64,000 nt of DNA from assembly GCF_014852685.1 (NCBI RefSeq), contig NZ_JACZDF010000003.1, forward strand, positions 124,001 to 188,000, written 5' to 3'. This document shows positions 1-7,284 of this stretch, one piece after another; position 1 is the first letter of the stretch, and every line of letters begins with the position of its first letter. Below the pieces are notes generated by a model. It was not told the origin of the DNA and did no database searches. It was given only the letters and a program-made list of their open reading frames with translations. The position numbers and the translations under genes were made by a program. The stretch is from Flavimobilis rhizosphaerae. GTDB taxonomy: Bacteria; Actinomycetota; Actinomycetes; Actinomycetales; Cellulomonadaceae.

Positions 1-1203
1 CGTCGGCGGCGTCGTCGGCGGGTTGGTGGGCTCCGTCGTCGGCGGGTCCGTGGGCTCGGGCGTCGTCGGCGGGTTGGTCGGCTCGGGCGTCGTCGGGCTG
101 CACGTGCCGTCGGACACCTTGAGCCCCTTGCCAGCGCCAGCCGTGGCCGCGACGACCGCGGGCACGCACGACGCAGCGTCGAGCTGCGCGGTGTACGGGA
201 CCGAGAGCGTCGCCGTCGAGGCGAAACCGGGGCCGGCGGGGCGGTTCTTCGAGCCGGGCGCGGACCACGTGACGTTGTCGAGGATGTTGCCGCGCGTGTC
301 CCAGTAGCCCGGCAGGTCGGTGTAGAACGTGCCGAGGACGTCCTTGGAGTCCTCGAAGTAGTTGTTCTCGACCTTGGCGCGGCCGCCGGCGCGTGCGTTG
401 ATGCCGGACTCGTTGATCGAGCGGTAGTGGTTGTTGTAGATGTGCGCGAGACCGCCGCGGAGCAGCGGCACGCGCGAGTCGAGGTTCTCGTAGAGGTTGT
501 GGTGGTACGTGACGGGGCCGTTGCCCGAGTCGGTCTCGCTCGAGCCGACGAGGCCGCCGCGGCCGGAGTTGCGGAGGATGCTGTAGGAGAGGGTGACGTA
601 CTTCGTTCCGGCCTTCATGTCGAAGAGCCCGTCGTAGCCGGCGGACTCGCCACCCGAGGCGATGAGCGTCACGTGGTCGACCCACACGTTGCTCACGCCG
701 GACTCCATGCCGATCGCGTCGCCGCCGTTCGACGTGGGTGAGCCCGACTTCTTGACGTTCTGAACGGTGACGTTCTGGATAACGATGTTGCTCGCCTCGC
801 GCAGGTGGATGCCCACCTGGTCGAAGATCGCGCCCTTGCCGACGCCGACGATCGTCACGTTGCTCACCTGCTTGAGCTCGATGACGCCGTCGGCGGTGTT
901 GCAGCTCGAGCCGGAGACCTTTCGGGTGCCGGCGTGCGTGATGGTGCCCTCGACCTCGATGGTGATCGGGGTGCTGGAGCTGGGTCTGCCACAGAGCGCG
1001 GCGTGGATCTGGGTGCCTGTCGTGGCGCGGACGGTCGCGCCGCCCGCTCCTCCGGTGGTGCCGCCGTTCTGGGCGGCGAAACCGGTCGCTGCGCCGCTCA
1101 CCGCAGCCTGCGCGGTGACGGACAGGCCGATGATGCCGACGGACGTCGCGAGCGTTGCTGCGACTCCTGCTGCGAGCAGTCGTCCTCGGGCGATCCTTCT
1201 CAT
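1..1203 (-). CDS. Secreted pectate lyase, polysaccharide lyase family 1 (3' end outside window)
   Basis: Extracellular lyase that cleaves polygalacturonate (pectate) by beta-elimination. The start is the ATG at 1203. The N-terminus is a signal peptide (RR-rich start, hydrophobic core, cleavage after a TAQA motif near residue 32). PL1 landmarks are visible: WVDHVTL, VTYHHNLYEN and the catalytic-site motif RVPLLR (the family RxPxxR). The last 30 or so visible residues are a repetitive Pro/Thr/Glu linker (PTTPEPTNPP units), so a further module, typically a carbohydrate-binding domain, probably lies beyond position 1. The reading frame is open throughout the 401 visible codons. Only a poorly spaced ribosome site (GAGAGG about 13 nt upstream) is seen. 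The catalytic domain call is firm; the missing C-terminal module is inference. Confidence 0.93.
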   Translation of the reverse strand, partial: MRRIARGRLLAAGVAATLATSVGIIGLSVTAQAAVSGAATGFAAQNGGTTGGAGGATVRATTGTQIHAALCGRPSSSTPITIEVEGTITHAGTRKVSGSSCNTADGVIELKQVSNVTIVGVGKGAIFDQVGIHLREASNIVIQNVTVQNVKKSGSPTSNGGDAIGMESGVSNVWVDHVTLIASGGESAGYDGLFDMKAGTKYVTLSYSILRNSGRGGLVGSSETDSGNGPVTYHHNLYENLDSRVPLLRGGLAHIYNNHYRSINESGINARAGGRAKVENNYFEDSKDVLGTFYTDLPGYWDTRGNILDNVTWSAPGSKNRPAGPGFASTATLSVPYTAQLDAASCVPAVVAATAGAGKGLKVSDGTCSPTTPEPTNPPTTPEPTDPPTTEPTNPPTTPPT

Positions 1204-1519
1204 GCTGGTACCACACCTCTCATCGTTGAACTGGTGGGGAGCAGTGGCCACTGCGCCGGATTCTCGGGGTTCCGTGGCGCGTGGTGGGCGTCGCGGCGCG
1301 GACTCTGCGACCTGTGCGCCCAGGGGCGCGCAGCGTGGTCCCGACGACGTCGTCGGGGCCGTCCCGGCCACAGGGGCTGGGGTGTCGCAGAGGAATCACA
1401 TGACCGAGTAACCGGTTTCTAGAGGCTAGGTCCGGAACCGTCTCCCTGCAACCGGAACGAGGCGTCCGTCCCGCCTGCCGGACGCATCCCCTCCCGGGGT
1501 GAGGCCAGCCTTCGCTTGC
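1204..1519. other. Intergenic region between pectate lyase and metal ATPase
   Basis: No gene was found in this stretch between two divergent genes. It holds a perfect 16-bp palindrome CCGACGACGTCGTCGG at 1341-1356 and the AACCGGTT palindrome listed separately. Longer antisense reading frames here look like GC-rich shadows. Confidence 0.6.
1410..1417. promoter_or_regulatory. AACCGGTT palindrome, possible LacI-family operator for the pectate lyase
   Basis: The 8-bp perfect palindrome AACCGGTT, with TTTCT on one side, resembles the centre of many actinobacterial LacI/GalR operators. It lies about 200 bp upstream of the pectate lyase start, so a role is possible but weakly supported. Confidence 0.25.
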
Positions 1520-1534
1520 TGGAAATGATTCTCG
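1520..1534. promoter_or_regulatory. Zur/Fur-like box in front of the P1B ATPase
   Basis: TGGAAATGATTCTCG matches the actinobacterial Zur consensus TGAAAATGATTTTCA at 12 of 15 positions. It sits 21 bp upstream of the ATPase start and directly upstream of a TAGGAC hexamer (1543-1548) that is 7 nt from the ATG. A repressor bound here would block that promoter. The match to Fur-type boxes is weaker. Confidence 0.55.
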
Positions 1535-1555
1535 GTAAGGCGTAGGACTAGGACC

Positions 1556-3475
1556 ATGGAACGTCTTCGCGCCTACCCCTGGGTCATCGCCACGCTCGCC
1601 GTCGGCGCCGTCGGCCTCACCCTCCTCGCCGCAGGCCTCGACGACACCTCCCGCTGGATCGTCGTCGCCTGGGTCGTCCTCGTCGCCGCCACGCAGGCCT
1701 GGGACATGGTCCGCTCGCTGCGCGCCGGAGACGTCGGCCTCGACATCCTCGCCGTCCTCGCTATCTCCGCAGCCGTCGCCGTCGGCGAGCACTGGGCCGC
1801 CCTCGTCGTCGTCATCATGCTCACCGGAGGCGAAGCCCTCGAGGACTACGCCGAGCGCCGCGCCAAGCGCGAGCTCACCGCCCTCCTCGACCGCGCACCC
1901 CGCACCGCCCACCGCGTCGACAGCTCCGGCACCGTGACCGACATCCCCGTCGAGGACGTCGCCATCGGCGACATCCTCCTCGTCAAGCCCGCCGAGGTCG
2001 TCCCCGTCGACGGCGAGCTCGTCGACGACACCGCCGTCCTCGACGAGTCCTCCGTCACCGGCGAGTCCCTCCCCGTCGAGCACGTCCGCGGTGACCGCAT
2101 CGTCTCCGGCTCCATCAACGGCGACGGCGTCGCCCACATCCGCGCGACGGCGCTCGCCGCCGACTCCCAGTACCAGCAGATCGTCGACCTCGTCGCCGCC
2201 GCCGAGGAGACCCGCGCCCCCATGGTGCGGCTCGCCGACCGCTACGCCGTCCCGTTCACGATCGTCGCCGTCGCCATCGCGCTCCTCGCCTGGTGGGTGA
2301 GCGGCGACCCCCGCCGTCTCGCCGAGGTCCTCGTCGTCGCCACCCCCTGCCCGCTGCTCATCGCCGCACCCGTCACCTTCGTCGCCGGCATGTCCCGCTC
2401 CGCCAAGGCAGGCGTCGTCGTCAAGGGCGGAGGCGTCCTCGAACAGCTCGCACGCGTCCGCACCGTCGCGCTCGACAAGACCGGAACGCTCACGCACGGC
2501 CGCCCCCACATCACCCGCGTCGTCGCGACCGACGGCCTCACCGAGGACGACATCCTCGCCCTCGCCGCGGCCGCCGAGCAGTACTCCGCCCACCCCATCG
2601 CCGTCGCGCTCGTCGCCGGAGCCCGCGAGCGCGGCACCACCGTGCAGCCCGGCACCGACGTCACCGAGGAGACCGCGCACGGCGTCGCCGCGACCGTCGG
2701 CGGCCGGCGCGTCGCCGTCGGCAAGGGCACGTGGGTCGTCCAGGCGTCGGCGCCCGACGCGATTGCCGACGCGTCCCGCACCGACGCCCCGCTCGCCGCC
2801 CAGAGCGACGTCACCCCGGGAGCCGTCGCCGTGCACGTCGCCGTCGACGGCGAGCGTGTCGGCATCGTCGAGCTCGCCGACGCCGTCCGCGACGAGTCCG
2901 CCGCCGTCCTCACAGCCCTTCGGGGCGTCGGCGTCGAGCGCATCGTCATGCTCACGGGCGACGCCGAGGCCACCGCGCAGCACGTCGCCGCCGAGGTCGG
3001 CGTCGACGAGGTCCGCGCGTCCCTCCTCCCCCAGGAGAAGGTCGCGGCCGTCGCAAGCCTGCCCGAACGGCCCGTCCTCATGGTCGGCGACGGCGTCAAC
3101 GACGCCCCCGTCCTCGCCGTCGCCGACGTCGGCGTCGCGATGGGTGCCACGGGCGCGACCGCCGCGAGCGAGTCGGCCGACGCCGTCCTGCTCGTCGACG
3201 ACCTCGGAGCGCTCGTCCGCCTCGTCGGGATCTCCCGCCGGACCGTGCGCGTCGCGCTCGAGAGCATCTGGGCCGGCATCGGCCTGTCCGTCGTCCTCAT
3301 GCTCGTCGCCGCGTTCGGCTTCCTGCCCGCCCTCGCGGGCGCCGCGATGCAGGAGGTCGTCGACCTCGTCGCGATCCTCGGTGCCCTCCGTGCCCTCACC
3401 CCCGGACGGGGCGAGCCGACGCTCGCGTCAGTGGCGCACGCGGCCGAGCCTGCCCAGCAGTCGATCGCCGTCTGA
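1556..3475 (+). CDS. Heavy-metal-translocating P1B-type ATPase (TPC motif)
   Basis: Integral membrane pump that uses ATP to move a transition metal out of the cell. It has 639 residues, short for the family because there is no N-terminal metal-binding (HMA) domain. The order is: N-terminal membrane helices, actuator domain with TGES-type motif (VTGESLPVE), ion motif TPC at residues 263-265 in place of the usual CPC, phosphorylation site DKTGT at 307, HP motif (SAHP) at 346-347, GDGVND at 511-516, then two C-terminal helices. The TPC motif separates it from CPC-type copper/zinc pumps, so the cargo cannot be named from the motif. The Zur/Fur-like box upstream suggests zinc- or iron-responsive control. 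It is transcribed alone, about 100 bp ahead of the pirin gene. Confidence 0.93.
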   Translation: MERLRAYPWVIATLAVGAVGLTLLAAGLDDTSRWIVVAWVVLVAATQAWDMVRSLRAGDVGLDILAVLAISAAVAVGEHWAALVVVIMLTGGEALEDYAERRAKRELTALLDRAPRTAHRVDSSGTVTDIPVEDVAIGDILLVKPAEVVPVDGELVDDTAVLDESSVTGESLPVEHVRGDRIVSGSINGDGVAHIRATALAADSQYQQIVDLVAAAEETRAPMVRLADRYAVPFTIVAVAIALLAWWVSGDPRRLAEVLVVATPCPLLIAAPVTFVAGMSRSAKAGVVVKGGGVLEQLARVRTVALDKTGTLTHGRPHITRVVATDGLTEDDILALAAAAEQYSAHPIAVALVAGARERGTTVQPGTDVTEETAHGVAATVGGRRVAVGKGTWVVQASAPDAIADASRTDAPLAAQSDVTPGAVAVHVAVDGERVGIVELADAVRDESAAVLTALRGVGVERIVMLTGDAEATAQHVAAEVGVDEVRASLLPQEKVAAVASLPERPVLMVGDGVNDAPVLAVADVGVAMGATGATAASESADAVLLVDDLGALVRLVGISRRTVRVALESIWAGIGLSVVLMLVAAFGFLPALAGAAMQEVVDLVAILGALRALTPGRGEPTLASVAHAAEPAQQSIAV

Positions 3476-3576
3476 GGGCGGGCCCCTTCGCGGGCCGGGC
3501 TGCGCACCTCGCAGGCCGGGCTGGGCGGGGCGGCGCTCGTGGCGGAGGATAGGAGAACGCCGGACGAGGAGGTCAC

Positions 3577-4644
3577 ATGTTCGCCACGGGCATCGACGCA
3601 CGCGACGCGTCACGCTCCGAGAGCGCCGACGACGTCGAGATTGTCGAGCCGCGCGATGTGCCGCTCGGTGGTCCGCGCGGGATGACCGTCCGCCGCACCC
3701 TGCCGTCGAAGGCACGGTCGATGGTCGGTGCGTTCTGCTTCGTCGACCACTATGGGCCCGACGACGTCGCGGCGACGGGCGGCATGGACGTCCCGCCCCA
3801 CCCGCACACGGGGCTGCAGACCGTCACCTGGCTGTTCGAGGGGCGCGTGCTCCACCGTGACGCGCTCGGCTCCGTCCAGGAGATCGCGCCCGGGCAGCTC
3901 AACCTCATGACGGCCGGGGCGGGGATCTGCCACTCCGAGGAGGCGACGCCCGGGCTCTTCCCCACGAACGGCACGCTCCACGGCGTGCAGCTGTGGACCG
4001 CGCTGCCCTCGGGGACGCGCGACGGTGAGCGCGCGTTCGGGCACGTCGCGGACCTGCCGTCGTTCGTCGTGCACGACGCGTCGGAGCGCGCGGAGGCGGC
4101 GGGCGGTGAGGCGGCGTCCGGTCGGCACCGGGCGCGTACCGTGGGGCCGCGCGAGGCGGGGCTCGTGCGGGTCTTCATGGGCTCGCTCGGCGGGGTGACG
4201 TCACCTGCCCGGGCGGACACGCCGCTCGTCGCGGCGCAGCTCGATCTCGCTCCGGGTGTCGTCGTGCGGCTCGACGTCGAGGAGTCGTTCGAGCACGCGG
4301 TGCTTGTCGACCGGGGTGCACTGCGCCTCGAGGGCGCGTCCGTGCCGGTCGCGTCCCTCGGGTACGTCCCGCCGGGCCGGAGCACGCTCGAGCTGCGGAC
4401 GGGTGACGAGCCGGTGCGGGCGGTGCTCATCGGCGGGGAGCCGTTCGAGGAGCAGGTCCTCATGTGGTGGAACTTCGTCGGGCGCACTCATGAGGAGGTC
4501 GTCGAGGCGCGACGGCTGTGGCAGGACGCCGTCGCTGGAGGGACGGAGGGCGAGGCGCGCTTCGGGCGGGTGACGGGGTACGAGGGCGCGCCGCTGCCAG
4601 CGCCCGAGCTGCCCCATGTCCGTCTCCGACCTCGGTCCCGCTGA
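3577..4644 (+). CDS. Pirin family protein
   Basis: Cupin-fold iron-binding protein of the pirin family, some members of which dioxygenate quercetin while others act as redox-linked regulators. The N-terminal cupin carries the metal ligands in HPHTG (residues 75-79) and HSEE (119-122), and the C-terminal pirin domain follows after a Ser/Ala/Gly-rich stretch. The 355 residues are somewhat longer than typical bacterial pirins. The ATG is preceded by a good GAGGAGG site. The substrate cannot be inferred. Confidence 0.9.
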   Translation: MFATGIDARDASRSESADDVEIVEPRDVPLGGPRGMTVRRTLPSKARSMVGAFCFVDHYGPDDVAATGGMDVPPHPHTGLQTVTWLFEGRVLHRDALGSVQEIAPGQLNLMTAGAGICHSEEATPGLFPTNGTLHGVQLWTALPSGTRDGERAFGHVADLPSFVVHDASERAEAAGGEAASGRHRARTVGPREAGLVRVFMGSLGGVTSPARADTPLVAAQLDLAPGVVVRLDVEESFEHAVLVDRGALRLEGASVPVASLGYVPPGRSTLELRTGDEPVRAVLIGGEPFEEQVLMWWNFVGRTHEEVVEARRLWQDAVAGGTEGEARFGRVTGYEGAPLPAPELPHVRLRPRSR

Positions 4645-4716
4645 CGGAGGAGTAGCGTCGGAGGGTGGGGACGACGGCGTTCCCGGACGGAGGACTCCCA
4701 TGGCGCTGCGCTTCTG

Positions 4717-4767
4717 CGCGACCCGGAGGGCAACGAGTTCTGCGTGCTCTCGTCCCGCGACCGCTGA
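4717..4767 (+). pseudogene. C-terminal remnant of a VOC (glyoxalase/bleomycin-resistance) protein
   Basis: Sixteen codons followed by TGA read RDPEGNEFCVLSSRDR. This is the hallmark C-terminal strand of VOC-superfamily proteins (DPEGNEFC), in which the Glu is usually a metal ligand. No in-frame upstream sequence resembles the rest of a VOC domain, so it is best read as debris of a deleted gene between the pirin and the convergent YhgE gene. Confidence 0.6.
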
Positions 4768-4791
4768 CCCCCTCGCGAAGGTCGGAGCTGG

Positions 4792-7284
4792 CTACGCCGT
4801 TGCCAGGAGGGCGTGGCCGGCCTGGCGGCGGTGCCACGTCGTGGCGCCGACGGCGGCCGCCGCGCTCGCGGCGGTCCAGAGGAGGAGGATGACAAGAGAG
4901 CCGCCCGCGGCGCCCTCGTGGGCAAGCCCGCCGAGGAACCGTGCCGCCGCGTCGAGAGGGCCCAGCTCACCGAGGCGCGCGACCCACGTGGGCTCCGATG
5001 GCGCGGTCGCCGCGACGAGCACGGCGACGCCGACGACGAGCGCGAACGCACGACCCACGTTCCCGGTCCATGCGACGACGGCGTGGAGGAACCACAGGAG
5101 CACGACGGCGACGAACGCGGCGGCCGGGACGACAACCCACGACGTGTCCGTGACGGCCGCGACGACAACACCCGCGAGGACACCCTGCACGGCCGCGACC
5201 GCGGACGTCGCGCCGAGTCCGCGCGCGGTGACCGCGAACGACGAGCGCGTCGTGCCGAGCGCGGCCGCGCCCGAGACGTGGGGGCGCATCGTGAGGACGA
5301 GCGCGCCGAGCCACAGGGCGACGGCCATCGTCACGCCGACCCCGCCGAGCGGGCCGAGCGCGCGCGGTGCTGGGGTCGCGACGGGCTGCGCGATGACGTC
5401 CGCGAGCGCGGTCGGGTCCGTGACCTTCTGCTGGGCGAGGGCGTCGACGGCCTGGGTGAGGCCGTCCGCGAGCTCGCCTGCACCGTCGGTGAGCTGGACG
5501 GTGCCTGGCAGGGTCTGCCCGAGTCCGTCGGCGAGCGTCGACGCGCCGTCACGGAGCGCGCCCGCGCCGTCCGACGCTCCGCGCGCACCCTCGGAGAGCT
5601 GGGAGACACCCCCGGCGAGGTCCTTCGCGCCGCTCGCGAGACCGGCCGTGCCCGTCGAGAGGGTGTGCGCACCGCTCGCGAGCGTGCCCGCGCCCTTCGA
5701 CAGCGTCGACGTGCCGGCGGAGAGCTTCGAGAGCCCGCCGGAGAGGCTCGTCGCCCCGGTCGACAGCGTCGACGTGCCCGTCGCGAGCGTGCTCGCGCCC
5801 GTGGCGACCTCCTTCGCCCCGGCGGCGAGCTCGGTCGCTCCCGTCGCGAGCGCGTCCGCGCCGTCGGCGACGCCGCGCGCACCTGCGGCGAGGCCGTGGA
5901 GGCCCGCGGCCGGTGACGTCGGGTCCGCGTCGGGGTTGCCGACGAGGGCGCCGAGGCCCGCGACGAGCCCGTGGAGCCCTGTGGCGGAACCGGCGTCGCC
6001 CTCAAGCTGTGCAAGGCCGTCGACGATCTGGGTGCTGCCCGCGCGGTATGCCGCCACGGCCCCAGCGATCGTGGCGTCGAGCTCGCGGCACGCGGTCTCG
6101 GTGCCGGGCGCGGGCTCGGGGAGGCATCCGGCGGCTGCCTGGGCCGCGGTGAGCTGCGTGACGCCGGCGACGAGCTCGTCGAGCCCGTCACCGACGAGCT
6201 TGTCGACCCCGGCGCGGGCCTGTCCGACCGCTGCGGGAAGCCCGGCGACGTCGGGCTGCATCGCGCTCATCCCGTCGAGCAGCTGCTCGACGCCGTCGGC
6301 GACCGCGTCCGCACCGGTCGCGAGCGGCCCGGCACCCTGCGCGAGCGCGGCGGCGCCGTCGGAGAGACCCGACGTGCCGGTCGCGAGCGCGTCGGCGCCG
6401 TCGGCGAGCTTCTTCGCGCCGGAGGCGAGGTCCTTCGCGCCCTTCGACGACTGTGCTGCACCGTCCGCGAGAGGCTTGGTCCCTGCGGCGAGGTCCTTGG
6501 CCCCACCAGCGAGGTCCTTCGCCCCGGTCGCGAGGGTCCCGGCGCCGTCGGCGAGCGTCGTCGCACCTGTGGCGGCGCTTCCCGCGCCGGTCGCGAGAGT
6601 GCCGAGTCCGTCGGCGAGCGTCCCGGTGCCGGTCGCGAGGGTGTCGGCGCCGTCGGCAAGCTGCTGCTGCCCGTCGGCGAGCTTCCCGGCGCCGTCGGCG
6701 AGCTGCTGGGCGCCGTCGGCGGCCTCGCCGAGCTGGTCACCGGTCGTCGAGAACCCGACGAGGACCTGCTCGACGTACGTCTGCGTGAGCTGGCGGCCGA
6801 GCCCGACGGTCGCGGCGTCGGCGAGCGCCGTCGTCACGAGGTCGCGGGTCGCGGTCGAGCCGTCGGGCGTCGCGACATCGATGCGGGCCTGACGTGCGCC
6901 GTCGCCGTCCGCGAACGACGTGGCGTCGGCGGAAAACGACGCGGGGATCGTCACGACGGCCGCGTACGTTCCGGCCTCGAGGCCTGCCGCGGCGTCGTCG
7001 GAGTCCGTGACGACCCACGTCCAGCCTCCGCGCGAGCGAGATCCCTTGACGAGCTCGGCCGCGAGCTGCCGGCCCAGGGGCGTGAGCTGGCCGTCGATCG
7101 TCACGGCCTCGTCGTGGTTGACGACGGCCGCGGTGACCTCGCCGGCGCGGGCTGCGGGATCCCACTGGGAGGCGAGCAGCGTGGCGACGAGTGCGACGGG
7201 CACGAGGAGAGCGACGAGCGCGAGGAGCCAGCGTCGCTGCGCGGAGCGGGTCATGGCGGGGGCCTTCCGGACGGGGGCGGTCAT
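4792..7284 (-). CDS. YhgE/Pip family membrane protein
   Basis: Envelope protein of the YhgE/Pip (phage infection protein-like) family, often found with or like ABC-2-type exporters. It has about 830 residues: one N-terminal transmembrane helix, an extracytoplasmic domain, then about 300 residues of Gly/Ala heptad-like repeats (LADGA, LATGT, LASGA), and a C-terminal block of about five membrane helices. The start at 7284 is chosen because its ATG overlaps the stop of the upstream MMPL gene (ATGA), which implies translational coupling. Longer upstream starts would run antisense-like through the MMPL gene. The repeat region is protein-level repetition, not a DNA mobile element. The cargo is unknown. 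Confidence 0.88.
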   Translation of the reverse strand: MTAPVRKAPAMTRSAQRRWLLALVALLVPVALVATLLASQWDPAARAGEVTAAVVNHDEAVTIDGQLTPLGRQLAAELVKGSRSRGGWTWVVTDSDDAAAGLEAGTYAAVVTIPASFSADATSFADGDGARQARIDVATPDGSTATRDLVTTALADAATVGLGRQLTQTYVEQVLVGFSTTGDQLGEAADGAQQLADGAGKLADGQQQLADGADTLATGTGTLADGLGTLATGAGSAATGATTLADGAGTLATGAKDLAGGAKDLAAGTKPLADGAAQSSKGAKDLASGAKKLADGADALATGTSGLSDGAAALAQGAGPLATGADAVADGVEQLLDGMSAMQPDVAGLPAAVGQARAGVDKLVGDGLDELVAGVTQLTAAQAAAGCLPEPAPGTETACRELDATIAGAVAAYRAGSTQIVDGLAQLEGDAGSATGLHGLVAGLGALVGNPDADPTSPAAGLHGLAAGARGVADGADALATGATELAAGAKEVATGASTLATGTSTLSTGATSLSGGLSKLSAGTSTLSKGAGTLASGAHTLSTGTAGLASGAKDLAGGVSQLSEGARGASDGAGALRDGASTLADGLGQTLPGTVQLTDGAGELADGLTQAVDALAQQKVTDPTALADVIAQPVATPAPRALGPLGGVGVTMAVALWLGALVLTMRPHVSGAAALGTTRSSFAVTARGLGATSAVAAVQGVLAGVVVAAVTDTSWVVVPAAAFVAVVLLWFLHAVVAWTGNVGRAFALVVGVAVLVAATAPSEPTWVARLGELGPLDAAARFLGGLAHEGAAGGSLVILLLWTAASAAAAVGATTWHRRQAGHALLATA

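Noticed and set aside
1220-2983. 587-residue minus-strand open frame opposite the P-type ATPase
   Set aside because: Asp/Gly/Ala-rich shadow of a GC-rich gene, no domain, no ribosome site; the plus-strand ATPase explains the sequence.
5400-6720. Tandem repeat or CRISPR-like array
   Set aside because: The repetition is coding (LADG/LATG units of the YhgE protein) and has no constant repeat plus unique spacer structure.
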